Source: Aved-18 sp964606665 (GTDB lineage: Bacteria > Cyanobacteriota > Vampirovibrionia > Obscuribacterales > Obscuribacteraceae). From it: DNA of 64,000 bases. The notes beneath the pieces are model-generated. The model did not search any database and was not told where the DNA came from. It worked only from the letters and a program-made list of their open reading frames with translations. Within the stretch, counting starts at the first letter, position 1; every line of letters starts with the position of its first letter. Positions 18,665-27,063 of this stretch are shown here, in pieces. Position numbers and translations under genes: made by a program. Location of the stretch: NCBI GenBank assembly GCA_964606665.1, contig CAZSHS010000008.1:59809-123808 (forward strand). Direction: 5' to 3'.

Positions 18665-19825
18665 CTAGTTCAACATCGGTGCTGATGTAGTCCGTTCTGA
18701 CTTGTCTTGAGCAGCGACACGCAACACTCTTGAGCGACCTGCTTCTAGAACAAATAGCGCTCCATCATTGCCAAATGCAATTCCAGTTGGATTGACTAGA
18801 CCTTTGAGAAACTCTTCTGCTTTGCCTTCGCGATTAATGCGAATGACACAGCCTTGTCTTCCCAATGTGACATACAATCTGCCTAGACTGTCTATGGTGA
18901 GGTTGCCGTCGTAGCCATCGGCAAAGTTGAAACTATCTGAATCAGCCACAGAGATGCGAGAAATTTCGCGTCCATCAAACGAGCGTTTGACCACTGAGCC
19001 ACTTGAATGTTCGAGGCACCACAAGAAACCATCGGGATCTAAGAGTAAGCCTTGGGTTCCGTTACCTGGTCCACCGACAATTGCTTCGTACTCGCCGCCT
19101 TTGTCGATTTTGAAAATGCCACCAGTATTAGATGGGAAATTAGCTACGTAAACCTCTTCGCGCGGTCCAATGGCAATATCGGAAAGGAAAGTGCCGCCGC
19201 CGGTTTTGCTGCCGTCAAGTTGAGCTAAAATTCGACCTGATTTATTTGGATCGATTTTGTAGATGGTACCTTGGATGGTGGCAACATACAAAACGCCCTT
19301 GCGATCAAAACGCAATCCAGAAATTGTGCAATTGCCTCTGATACGCGCATACTCACTGGTTTGACCAGTGCCATCAACAAACCATACGCTGCCATCGCAG
19401 GAGAAATAAATTCCGCCTGGTCCAGAAGTCATGCGCGAAAATCTGTTGGAATAAGATGCATTGAGTTGAGAAAGAATTTTGACACCATAGCCGCGGGGCG
19501 CATCGGGCAAGTCAATTACAGATCCTGTGCTTCTTTTATTGCTGCGGCTTGCCGAAAGATTGTCTTCGCCTGAATCGTAAACTTCGATTTCTTCGCCCAC
19601 TTCAGCAGTGGTGATATCGATGTGCAAAATAAGATGGAGCGGAACTAAAATGCGACGAATATGAATTTGACCATCGCTTTCGTGCGAATAGGACTCGACA
19701 TCAATATGGTCGTGGTCGACACCAAGGACCCGTCCGGTCACTGTATTATGACAACCCATGCCATACCAGATTTGAATCTTCTGTCTATTTTCTACGAAGC
19801 TTTGAAGTCTGGTTCTGAAACTCAT
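18665..19825 (-). CDS. NHL-repeat beta-propeller protein with N-terminal Sm-like barrel
   Basis: This 386-aa protein has two parts. Residues 1-85 resemble a small Sm/Hfq-like beta-barrel: TGRVLGVDHDHIDVESY is followed by ILVPLHLILHIDI. Residues about 95-380 are NHL/SMP-30-type propeller blades, with repeated phrases such as GIYFSCDGSVWFVDGTG, DRKGVLYVATIQGTIYKI, DIAIGPREEVYVANF and GIAFGNDGALFVLEAG. No signal peptide is present, so it should act in the cytoplasm. NHL propellers are binding scaffolds or lactonase-like enzymes; no catalytic site is evident here. The gene lies upstream of the giant gene but is separated from it by a hairpin and 285 bp. The propeller call is firm; the barrel call is moderate. 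Confidence 0.75.
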   Translation of the reverse strand: MSFRTRLQSFVENRQKIQIWYGMGCHNTVTGRVLGVDHDHIDVESYSHESDGQIHIRRILVPLHLILHIDITTAEVGEEIEVYDSGEDNLSASRSNKRSTGSVIDLPDAPRGYGVKILSQLNASYSNRFSRMTSGPGGIYFSCDGSVWFVDGTGQTSEYARIRGNCTISGLRFDRKGVLYVATIQGTIYKIDPNKSGRILAQLDGSKTGGGTFLSDIAIGPREEVYVANFPSNTGGIFKIDKGGEYEAIVGGPGNGTQGLLLDPDGFLWCLEHSSGSVVKRSFDGREISRISVADSDSFNFADGYDGNLTIDSLGRLYVTLGRQGCVIRINREGKAEEFLKGLVNPTGIAFGNDGALFVLEAGRSRVLRVAAQDKSERTTSAPMLN

Positions 19826-19885
19826 TTGACCTTGTCCCCTTGTCCCTTTTTAGTGCGCTCTTAGTCAATTATTCGACACTGATTC

Positions 19886-20275
19886 CTAGTCTACTTTTAT
19901 TCCAAGCCGGTCACATTCTTTTTCCCAATCTACTAATAGGGCATGATTCCAAAATTGCTCCAGTCTATAAAATTCTCTTTCTTGACTTTGAAGAACGTGG
20001 ACAATCACGTCTCCGAAATCTAAAAGTACCCATCTAGCCTCACTCATTCCTTCTAAGGATTTTGTTTTTTCCCCTTGCTTGCCCAGGGTTTCCCGGACAG
20101 ACTCGGCGATGGCTTTGACTTGAGCTTTTGATTCCCCCCCAGCAAATACGAAATAGTCGGCAAGCAAAGTTACTTGTTTGACATCGAGGACGACGATTGA
20201 GTTCGCCTTTTTAGCCTCGGCTGCCGCTGCACAAAACAGCGCAGTTTTTAAGGATTCTCCCAATGAATTTCGCAC
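19886..20275 (-). CDS. rsfS: Ribosomal silencing factor RsfS (Iojap family)
   Basis: RsfS binds uL14 on the large ribosomal subunit and blocks subunit joining when growth slows. The 129-aa product has the family signature: IVVLDVKQVTLLADYFVFAG, then ARWVLLDFGDVIVHVLQSQE and REFYRLEQFW near the C-terminus. The length is typical (105-140 aa). It is followed 60 bp later by the NHL-propeller gene in the same direction, and diverges from the HU gene across 283 bp. Confidence 0.93.
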   Translation of the reverse strand: MRNSLGESLKTALFCAAAAEAKKANSIVVLDVKQVTLLADYFVFAGGESKAQVKAIAESVRETLGKQGEKTKSLEGMSEARWVLLDFGDVIVHVLQSQEREFYRLEQFWNHALLVDWEKECDRLGIKVD

Positions 20276-20450
20276 TATGCTCGCTTTCTTGATCCCGGTA
20301 ATTTTGTTGTTCCCATTTTCTCTCTATTTTCACGTATAAAAATGAAGATCACCAGTCTGTAAGCGGAATACGGTCCTCTTTACCACTTGACTTTCTCATT
20401 ACATCTTACGACAAAGTGAACTTAAAAACCACTTTTTTATCACAGGATAC

Positions 20451-20479
20451 TTGTTTCCAGGTTTTCAGTGCGCTATTCT
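20451..20479 (+). promoter_or_regulatory. Possible promoter for the HU gene
   Basis: TTGTTT (20451-20456) is separated by 17 bp from TATTCT (20474-20479), about 80 bp before the HU start. Both hexamers are only partial matches. Otherwise the 283-bp gap upstream of the HU gene shows no open gene. Confidence 0.25.
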
Positions 20480-20558
20480 TGCTCCTCACGTGGATGGAAA
20501 CAAAACACCACTCGCTTGAATGAAGCTTGAGGGAAAGCCAAGGTAAGGAGGAATCTCT

Positions 20559-20837
20559 GTGAATAAAGCCGATCTAGCTGCTGCAATAGCTAGCCGTACA
20601 AACAATACAAAGAAAGCCGTAGAAGAAATGCTACAGGCTCTCACCGATGTAGTCGTTGAAACCGTTGCCAAAGGCGACCGTGTCACCCTGGTCGGATTTG
20701 GTACTTTCGAACGTCGCAGCCGCAACGCTCGTGAAACCAACAACCCACAAAAACCTGGCGAGAAAATCAAAGTACCCGCAAAACGAGTACCTGCTTTCTC
20801 ACCTGGTAAAGAGTTCAAAGATCGCGTCAACGGCTAA
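20559..20837 (+). CDS. hup: DNA-binding protein HU
   Basis: HU is a nucleoid protein that binds and bends DNA as a dimer. The 92-aa product matches the family along its length: MNKADLAAAIA at the start, VTLVGFGTFERRSR before the DNA-binding arm, and a C-terminal PAFSPGKEFKDRVNG. The start is GTG at 20559, set by a perfect AAGGAGG at 20545-20551 with 7-nt spacing. It is a single-gene unit ended by the hairpin at 20870. Confidence 0.96.
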   Translation: MNKADLAAAIASRTNNTKKAVEEMLQALTDVVVETVAKGDRVTLVGFGTFERRSRNARETNNPQKPGEKIKVPAKRVPAFSPGKEFKDRVNG

Positions 20838-20869
20838 TCGCTAGTTGCTGTAATCGATAGACTTATAAG

Positions 20870-20898
20870 AAGGAGGAGCATCTTGCTCCTCCTTTTAA
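20870..20898 (+). terminator. Intrinsic terminator after HU gene
   Basis: Eleven-base arms AAGGAGGAGCA (20870-20880) and TGCTCCTCCTT (20884-20894) enclose a 3-nt loop and are followed by T-rich DNA. It also lies just after the stop of the convergent TPR gene (20912), so it may serve both directions. Confidence 0.85.
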
Positions 20899-20911
20899 TT
20901 TGATTAGTTCT

Positions 20912-21982
20912 TTAGTTCTTGTCTTCGGCGTCTTTGTCGTCTTTGTTGGCTTCTTCCTTTTCGCCAAACATAGACTCGTCCTCGAATTCGGACTCGCCAG
21001 GCTTGTCATACTCGCCTGGACCAGGTTCAGTCATGGGTTCGCGGTTCTTATAGTCATCCTTATTTATACGATTTAGTTCGACCGCTAATTTTTTCTCGCG
21101 CCGAGCGTCCGAATCTTTTCCGGCCTTCTCATAAAGAAGTGCAAGCAACATTCTCAGACGCGGCTCTTTGGGGTTAGAAGAGACAGCATCGCGCGCCTTG
21201 CTTAGTGCTAGCGGCATCTGCCCATGAGCTGCTAGAAGCGAGATTAGCTTGATATGCGCGGGTACGAATTTGGGATTGGCTCTTACACAACGACCATAAG
21301 AATCTCTTGCTGACTTCCAGTCGGGTGGATTCTTGGCTTCATAAGTTTGGGCCAATTCAAACTCAGAAAATAATTCAAGTGTGCCAGGCGTCCGATTTCT
21401 CTGAAATCTACGAGCATCTGTAAACAAGGATGACGATTCGCTCAAACGATTTATCGATTGCTCCACATCACCTTGCAATCGATAATTCACTCCCTGATCC
21501 ATCAAGGCATATGCACTTGACTGAGTCGAATAATTAGATTGACGTTGAGCAAGCTCTTGTTTTTCAGCATCACTTAATGTGGGTTCAATTGCTTGAGGCG
21601 CAGGAGGCGGCGCTTTGTGATGAACTTCATGGTGTTTTTCATGATGCTTCTCATGATGTTTATCATGCTTTCCATGACGTTTTTCATGCTTGTCATGCTT
21701 TTCGTGCTTACTAGTGTTTTTCTTTTTAGAATTTTTGGTTGATTGCCGAGAGCTTTTTTCGTGCGCAGAAGATTTCACCTTCTTAGAAAAAGTTTTCTTG
21801 CTTGCTACAGACTTTGATTTTTTTGCATAAGCTGGCAAGTCGAAAATATTGCAAACATCGCAATTAATCGTCGTAGCTGTCAGGTGACAAGCCACGACGA
21901 TCGATAATGCTTTGAACAAACTATTTAAGTTGCCCAATTTTAAGTTGCCCAATTTTATTAGACGGGATTCTTTGCTTCGCAC
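20912..21982 (-). CDS. TPR protein with His/Lys-rich linker
   Basis: This product of up to 356 aa has no known function. After a hydrophobic stretch (SLFKALSIVVACHLTATTI, about residues 20-38) that may be a signal peptide or anchor comes a Lys/Ser-rich segment. A striking His/Lys tract follows at about residues 87-125 (repeats of HEKH, HGKHDKHHEKHH). A proline-rich hinge leads into TPR-like helices at about 145-300, and the tail is acidic. The His tract could bind metal ions or polyanions. The GTG at 21982 overlaps the end of pnp by 25 bp and has no clear ribosome binding site. A TTG at 21952 lies in a 16-bp direct repeat (AAGTTGCCCAATTTT twice), so the true start is uncertain. It probably shares the pnp transcript. 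Confidence 0.7.
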   Translation of the reverse strand: MRSKESRLIKLGNLKLGNLNSLFKALSIVVACHLTATTINCDVCNIFDLPAYAKKSKSVASKKTFSKKVKSSAHEKSSRQSTKNSKKKNTSKHEKHDKHEKRHGKHDKHHEKHHEKHHEVHHKAPPPAPQAIEPTLSDAEKQELAQRQSNYSTQSSAYALMDQGVNYRLQGDVEQSINRLSESSSLFTDARRFQRNRTPGTLELFSEFELAQTYEAKNPPDWKSARDSYGRCVRANPKFVPAHIKLISLLAAHGQMPLALSKARDAVSSNPKEPRLRMLLALLYEKAGKDSDARREKKLAVELNRINKDDYKNREPMTEPGPGEYDKPGESEFEDESMFGEKEEANKDDKDAEDKN

Positions 21983-24111
21983 TCTGCTTTTTCTGCTTCG
22001 CTTACATCTTTCATTGTCAGGTTGATGCGATTTCTGTCGTCAATTTCACGTACTTTGACAACGACCTTCTTACCAACTTCAACAACTTCTTCCACTTTGG
22101 CTACGCGACGATTCTCAAGCTGGGAGATATGAACCATACCTTCTTTGCCTGGCAGAATTTCAACGAAAGCTCCAACTGGAATGATACGAGTGACGGTTCC
22201 CATGTACACATCACCAGCTTTGGCACGTTTGACCAAACGCAAGATCATGTCTCTTGCTGCTTCGCCGCCCTCGCCACTTACAGATCCGATAACAATTGTG
22301 CCATCGTCTGAAATGTCGATAGTAGCGCCAGTTTCTTCGATGATGCGACGAATCATTTTGCCGCCAGGTCCAATGACGGTACCAATATCACCTTGATCTA
22401 TATTGATCGTGATTAGGCGAGGAGCCCATGGTGAGAGTTCGGTTCTTGGTTTGTCGATGACCGCTTCCATCTTGTCGATAATGTGAATACGACCACGACG
22501 AGCTTGCTCAAGAGCTACTTTCATAATTTCAATCGAAATGCCTTGCACTTTGATATCCATTTGAAGAGCCGTGATGCCTTCACGCGAGCCTGTGACTTTG
22601 AAGTCCATGTCGCCAAGGAAGTCTTCTAAACCTTGGATGTCGGAAAGAATTGCAAATCTATCGCCTTCCAAAATGAGACCCATGGCGATACCGCCGATGG
22701 TGTACAACAGTGGAACGCCTGCATCCATCAAGGCAAGACTCGAACCGCAAGTTGAAGCCATCGAAGTAGAACCGTTAGATTCAAGCACTTCAGATACAAC
22801 GCGCAAGACGTAGGGGAATTCGTCTTGGGGAGGAAGAACGGGCATCAAAGCACGCTCAGCCAAGGCACCGTGACCAATTTCGCGACGTCCAGCGCCACGC
22901 ATTGGTTTTACTTCACCGACTGAAAAGCCAGGGAAGTTGTAGTGGTGCATGTATTTCTTTTCTTTTTGTGGATCGATAGAATCAAGTTTCTGTGCGTCTC
23001 CTGAGATACCCAGTGTCGCAATTGAGAGAACTTGAGTTGTTCCACGAGTGAACAATCCGGTGCCATGTGCGCGAGGTAATAGACCCACTTCAACTGTGAT
23101 AGGTCTAATCTCATCGCATTTGCGACCGTCGGCACGAACACCCGAATCGAGAACTTGAGCGCGCATCAAGGTTGCTTCATGTTCTTCTAATTGAGCTTGA
23201 ATGAACTTTTTTGAAAGAGCTTTGAGCTCGTGGTCTTCAGGCAAAGTTTCGATGTGGTCAGTTACGGCTTTAAGAGCAGCATCGATGTGTTGGGCACGAA
23301 CAGCCTTTTCAGTTACTCCGTTCATCGAAGCTTTCAAACTTTCAGTAGACTTCTCTTCAATTAGTTTGTTAAGCGCCTCGCATTTGACTTCATCTGGTGT
23401 TTCCTTTTTCACAACACCAATGCGTGAAGCTAATTCGAGTTGTGCTTCGACTTGTTTCTTAATTAGTTTGTGAGCAAAATCAATAGCTTTAAGTACGTCT
23501 TGCTCGCTAACAAGTTTGCAGCCAGCTTCAACCATCATGATTGAATCGGCTGTTCCTGAAACAACAATATCGATGTCTGACTGATCGAGTTCTTCATAAG
23601 AAGGATTAGCGATCATTTTTCCATCGATGCGACCGATGCGCACAGCACCGATAGGTCCCAAAAATGGAAGACCTGCCAGTGTGATGGCCACTGAAGCGCC
23701 AAGCATTGCAAGTGTATCTGGAGGTGTAATTAAATCGGCGCTCATTACTGTGGCTACGATTTGCACATCTTTTCTATAGCTATAGGGGAAGAGTGGACGA
23801 ATAGGACGGTCGATTAAACGACTTGTAAGAATGGCTTTGTCAGGGGCTTTGCCTTCGCGACGGGGAAAGCTTCCTGGTACGCGACCGACAGCGTAGAGCT
23901 TTTCTTCATAATCTACGAGTAATGGAAAGTAGTCGATACCATCGCGCGCTTCTTTCGACTCAGTGCAAGTGACAAGCACCATTGTTTCGCCGCAAGTTAC
24001 TTCGCAAGCACCGCTTGCTTGTTTAGCCATGCGACCTGTCCGGATCGAAACTGTTTTGCCTTCAACATCGATGTCAATCGTCTGTTGTTGAGCGTTGCTT
24101 ACGCTTACCAC
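21958..24111 (-). CDS. pnp: Polyribonucleotide nucleotidyltransferase (PNPase)
   Basis: PNPase is a phosphate-dependent 3'-5' exoribonuclease that degrades mRNA and also adds tails. The 717-aa product has the full architecture: two RNase PH cores with an all-helical insert, then KH (IGPGGKMIRRIIEETGATID) and S1 (GTVTRIIPVGAFVEILPGKE) domains. Core 2 keeps the FTRGTTQ phosphate-binding segment, RREIGHGALAERAL, and the metal-site aspartates in SDIQGLEDFLGDMDFKVTG. The start is GTG at 24111, with GAGG eight bases upstream. It lies downstream of rpsO as in many bacteria, with a hairpin between them. Confidence 0.97.
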   Translation of the reverse strand: MVSVSNAQQQTIDIDVEGKTVSIRTGRMAKQASGACEVTCGETMVLVTCTESKEARDGIDYFPLLVDYEEKLYAVGRVPGSFPRREGKAPDKAILTSRLIDRPIRPLFPYSYRKDVQIVATVMSADLITPPDTLAMLGASVAITLAGLPFLGPIGAVRIGRIDGKMIANPSYEELDQSDIDIVVSGTADSIMMVEAGCKLVSEQDVLKAIDFAHKLIKKQVEAQLELASRIGVVKKETPDEVKCEALNKLIEEKSTESLKASMNGVTEKAVRAQHIDAALKAVTDHIETLPEDHELKALSKKFIQAQLEEHEATLMRAQVLDSGVRADGRKCDEIRPITVEVGLLPRAHGTGLFTRGTTQVLSIATLGISGDAQKLDSIDPQKEKKYMHHYNFPGFSVGEVKPMRGAGRREIGHGALAERALMPVLPPQDEFPYVLRVVSEVLESNGSTSMASTCGSSLALMDAGVPLLYTIGGIAMGLILEGDRFAILSDIQGLEDFLGDMDFKVTGSREGITALQMDIKVQGISIEIMKVALEQARRGRIHIIDKMEAVIDKPRTELSPWAPRLITINIDQGDIGTVIGPGGKMIRRIIEETGATIDISDDGTIVIGSVSGEGGEAARDMILRLVKRAKAGDVYMGTVTRIIPVGAFVEILPGKEGMVHISQLENRRVAKVEEVVEVGKKVVVKVREIDDRNRINLTMKDVSEAEKAECEAKNPV

Positions 24112-24229
24112 GTCTATTACCTCTTTATGTTCTACTTCTTGTTCTTTTCGTTCTAAAATTGATGCGACACAACGACAGCCCCTAGTAAGAAACTACTAAG
24201 ACTGGTTTTCGTCGGTCAGTATATTTGCC

Positions 24230-24268
24230 AAAAACTCGGCTCTGCTTATCTACGCAGACCGAGTTTTT
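24230..24268 (-). terminator. Hairpin terminator/attenuator between rpsO and pnp
   Basis: Arms AAAAACTCGG and CCGAGTTTTT pair around an inner TCTGC/GCAGA stem. On the minus strand this gives a long GC stem followed by T5. The 5' arm is the last codons of rpsO, and the stop codon lies in the loop region. It should end or attenuate transcription before pnp. Confidence 0.85.
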
Positions 24269-24515
24269 CGATTAATGATTTGTAGCGGTCGTGATTGACC
24301 TTGTTCAAGTACTGAAGAAGTCTTCTTCTTTTGCCTACCATCATAAGTAGACCACGTCTTGAGTGAAAATCTTTGCTGTGAGTGCGGAGGTGCTCAGTCA
24401 GTTCGGTAATTCGAACTGTCAAAAGAGCAACTTGCACTTCCGGGGAGCCTGTGTCTTTGTCATCGCGACGATTGCTTGCGATGATTTCTTTTTTCTGTTC
24501 TAGTGCTAGTCCCAT
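24246..24515 (-). CDS. rpsO: Ribosomal protein uS15
   Basis: uS15 binds 16S rRNA early in small-subunit assembly. The 89-aa product shows the signature: DTGSPEVQVALLTVRITELT, HLRTHSKDFHSRRGLLMMVG and KRRRLLQYLNKVN. The length is standard. AGGAAAG just before the ATG is the ribosome binding site. It is followed by pnp after a hairpin terminator whose stem uses the 3' end of this gene. Confidence 0.97.
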   Translation of the reverse strand: MGLALEQKKEIIASNRRDDKDTGSPEVQVALLTVRITELTEHLRTHSKDFHSRRGLLMMVGKRRRLLQYLNKVNHDRYKSLIEKLGLRR

Positions 24516-24636
24516 TTCTTTCCTAATTTCCGTTAATTAGTGCTTTAGATATTACGCATGTATCAGTTGGACATAATATCACAATAAGCCCGATACTACG
24601 GGCGTTTTGCCTTAATTGCTAAAGAACATTAAGCAT

Positions 24637-24667
24637 AAAAAACCGCCACCAAGCTGACTTGATGGCG
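24637..24667 (-). terminator. Intrinsic terminator after ferredoxin gene
   Basis: On the minus strand CGCCA-CAAG pairs with CTTG-TGGCG around a 4-nt loop, with one mismatch, followed by T6. It lies 25 nt after the ferredoxin stop. Confidence 0.85.
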
Positions 24668-24692
24668 ATTAACAGACTTTAGGAAAAGCTAA

Positions 24693-24917
24693 TTACTGTT
24701 GTTGTAATTCGGGTTTCCATTCATCCAGGATGGCGCCTTCGATGGGGCATACCGAAAGGCAAGCTCCGCAATCGATGCATGTAGCGTCATCAATGTAGGT
24801 AAATTTTGTACCTTTACCATTTGTTTTCCCTTCAGCCCAGTGGATACACTCCACAGGACAGACCGGAATACAATCTGCGATGCCTTCGCAGAGTTCGGCA
24901 ACTATTGTATAAGCCAT
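24693..24917 (-). CDS. 4Fe-4S dicluster ferredoxin
   Basis: This is a small electron carrier of 74 aa. Two cluster motifs are visible: Cys10, 16, 20 and 24 (ELCEGIADCIPVCPVECIHW) and Cys47, 50, 53 and 57 (CIDCGACLSVCPIEGAI). The N-terminus MAYTIVAELCEGIADC closely resembles the short bacterial-type ferredoxins of cyanobacteria, where the first site has the same spaced-out cysteines. It is a single-gene unit with its own terminator, divergent from the 100-aa gene. Confidence 0.92.
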   Translation of the reverse strand: MAYTIVAELCEGIADCIPVCPVECIHWAEGKTNGKGTKFTYIDDATCIDCGACLSVCPIEGAILDEWKPELQQQ

Positions 24918-25098
24918 TTTGCAAACTCCTCACAGTGTCTTTTACACTAATAAAGAAAACTCAATTTCATACTACCCTATTTAAGTAGCAATCATCTCGC
25001 TTGGCAAGGCTTCCGAAAACAAGAAAATTGATGTAAAGAAGCCCCCGCAAACGAGCTAGATCAAGGAAAATATACAGACATAGGTATAGGATGATCAC

Positions 25099-25401
25099 AT
25101 GAGCAATGTCAAGAAAAATATAAAACTGAAAGTTTATAACGCTGCAGGCGAAGACGTAGGATATTTCCTCGATCCAAACGTTTTGAGCTTGCCTGATGGC
25201 GACTACGAAATTTCAGGTGAGTTCTACACACCAGATGGTGAACTTGTTAAAAAGCTGGAAATGAATCCCCAATCGCTTCCTTATAATGCAGACTCAAGCG
25301 GGGTGAACAATATTAGCCACAAAAAGCTATACGGCGTATATGTTCAGCGCGGGCGTCAACCAGTCAAAATGACCGGAAACTCAGCAGATCGGCCGCTTTA
25401 A
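25099..25401 (+). CDS. Small conserved-looking protein of unknown function
   Basis: This 100-aa soluble protein is not recognised. It appears beta-rich, with segments such as KLKVYNAAGEDVGYFLDP and DGDYEISGEFYTPDGELV, and a basic C-terminus (YVQRGRQPVKM). The ATG is supported by AGGA seven bases upstream. A strong terminator follows directly, which supports a real single-gene unit. Confidence 0.65.
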   Translation: MSNVKKNIKLKVYNAAGEDVGYFLDPNVLSLPDGDYEISGEFYTPDGELVKKLEMNPQSLPYNADSSGVNNISHKKLYGVYVQRGRQPVKMTGNSADRPL

Positions 25402-25428
25402 ACTAAGTATCCAAAAATGATGGCAGAA

Positions 25429-25457
25429 AGAAAAGCAGCCGGTAGGGCTGCTTTTCT
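25429..25457 (+). terminator. Intrinsic terminator
   Basis: Twelve-base arms AGAAAAGCAGCC and GGCTGCTTTTCT enclose a 5-nt loop. It lies 28 nt after the stop of the 100-aa gene. Confidence 0.85.
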
Positions 25458-25656
25458 CGGGTCTAATTGTTGGTCTAGACGAAAAATCTTCCTTTCTTAG
25501 TAATTACGTTTGGGGCGGGGACGTATTTCACAAGGGAGCTTGGTTGGTGAAAGAAGGATTTCTGGTTTGTGGGGGGAAGCCCGACTCCAACAATCTCTGT
25601 ATTATTTATACCAAGCATGCGGGCATGGAAGAATATAGATGAACCCTCACATCCGT

Positions 25657-25672
25657 ATATGGGCACCCATAT
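25657..25672. promoter_or_regulatory. Perfect dyad, possible operator
   Basis: ATATGGG-CA-CCCATAT is a 7+7 bp inverted repeat starting 48 bp before the ATG of the LuxR-type regulator. The size and position suit a helix-turn-helix dimer site, possibly autoregulation. No other gene is visible in the 240 bp around it. Confidence 0.4.
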
Positions 25673-25704
25673 TCTTGCAGCGACACAGTATCATTTAATT
25701 GCTT

Positions 25705-27054
25705 ATGACCCAGGATCTCGTCCAAAGCTCTGGAACCAATCAGCCGGAAAAATCGGATACACAATCCGATAAAGGCACAGACCGTCTCGCCTTGAAGCGT
25801 GAGCGATTGGTTTTGATTATTGAGCCGGTCGATACTGAGCGTCAGAAATGTCAGGACAGCATTTTTGCGTCTTCTCCTCTTTATGACGTCGATGCAGTTG
25901 GAACTGCTCAGGAAGGTCTTGACCTCTTCTCTTCCAAAAACTATGACGTTGTAGTTATGTCTTATGACTTACACGACATCGCCCCGGACAAATTAATAAA
26001 GAATTTGCTCAAACTAAATTCTAACTGCGCCATTGTTGTCACTACTGCAACCGATAGTGCCGAACTTGCGTTTAAAGTTTTGCGTGCTGGAGCACTTGAT
26101 TATTTGCCAAAAATTGGCGAGTATCAAAAATTCTTGCCAAGAACTATTACAACTAATTTGCAACGCGCAGTCTTAATTGAAAACTTGAAAGACATGTTTA
26201 CTCGTGTTGAACAAGCGCAGAAAGACGAAGCTTTACTGAATAGACTTATTATCAATATTCATTCGTCGCTCGATATGTCGAACACTATCGAGAAGGCGAC
26301 TGAGAGCCTGGTTGAAGAGTTCGATGCATCTCGTGCCATTTTGTGTTTGTTAAACGATGCAAATGACACCATGAAAATACGCAGGCAAATTACGCGCGAC
26401 GTGGCACCAATTTCTGATAGAAGCGCGTTGTTTGAAAGATATCTCGATTTGCTCTTAGATATCGGTGAGCGAAGACCCCTTGTGGTGCGGCACGACGATA
26501 GTTTTCCTTTTGCACAAGATGTGAAAACCGAATTGTTTAAATATAAAATCTTGTCACTAATTATGGTGCCACTTGTATATCGCGGCAAATTAATGGGATT
26601 GATTCATCTTGATCATTCTCACACAGATAAAATTGCAAACGCAAAAGATAATCCAAGAGTTTGGTCTGCGTCTGAAAGTGGCTTGCTCACTCGCATTTCG
26701 CACCAATTAGCAATTGCTGTCAGTCAAGCTAAGCTGCACGAAATTGTCGAAACTCAAAATAGCAGTATTCAAAAATTGACTGAGCTTTGTGGAACTCTTA
26801 GCAAAGTAGTCGAGTCAACTCAAGATTTGGCCAAGCGATCTGAAGGTCACGAAAGAATTAGAGTGAAGTTGAGCGAGCGTGAACTTGAAGTCTTAAAAAT
26901 GGTGGCACAAGGTCTGACCAATAAAGAAATCGCCGAAGGTCTGCATATCACCGAAGGCACCACTGAGGTGCACGTCTCTCGTCTACGCAAGAAATTGAAC
27001 TTGACCAGTCGTGCTGCGATTGTTCGATACGCGTATGAAAATCATTTGTCTTAA
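25705..27054 (+). CDS. LuxR-family regulator with pseudo-receiver and GAF domains
   Basis: This cytoplasmic transcription regulator is about 449 aa. A receiver-like domain (about residues 30-150) is followed by a GAF domain (about 185-360), a short coiled segment, and a C-terminal LuxR/GerE helix-turn-helix. The last contains LSERELEVLKMVAQGLTNKE and TTEVHVSRLRKKLNL. In the receiver, the position expected to be the phospho-acceptor Asp is Ser86 (DVVVMSYDLHD), and the usual acidic pair is reduced to IIEPVD; the conserved Thr (VVTTATD) and Lys (YLPKIG) remain. The domain is therefore probably not phosphorylated in the usual way. The start is ATG at 25705; an upstream TTG at 25699 is possible, and neither has a clear ribosome binding site. 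A dyad lies upstream. Confidence 0.85.
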   Translation: MTQDLVQSSGTNQPEKSDTQSDKGTDRLALKRERLVLIIEPVDTERQKCQDSIFASSPLYDVDAVGTAQEGLDLFSSKNYDVVVMSYDLHDIAPDKLIKNLLKLNSNCAIVVTTATDSAELAFKVLRAGALDYLPKIGEYQKFLPRTITTNLQRAVLIENLKDMFTRVEQAQKDEALLNRLIINIHSSLDMSNTIEKATESLVEEFDASRAILCLLNDANDTMKIRRQITRDVAPISDRSALFERYLDLLLDIGERRPLVVRHDDSFPFAQDVKTELFKYKILSLIMVPLVYRGKLMGLIHLDHSHTDKIANAKDNPRVWSASESGLLTRISHQLAIAVSQAKLHEIVETQNSSIQKLTELCGTLSKVVESTQDLAKRSEGHERIRVKLSERELEVLKMVAQGLTNKEIAEGLHITEGTTEVHVSRLRKKLNLTSRAAIVRYAYENHLS

Positions 27055-27063
27055 TGGCTAAGC

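Noticed and set aside
21600..21730. CRISPR-like or satellite repeat in the CATGATG-rich stretch
   Set aside because: The repetition is codon-level (His/Lys/Glu codons) in a coding frame, with no spacers.
25475..25666. 63-codon minus-strand frame in the gap before the LuxR-type regulator
   Set aside because: No ribosome binding site, no homology recognised, and it overlaps the terminator and dyad region.
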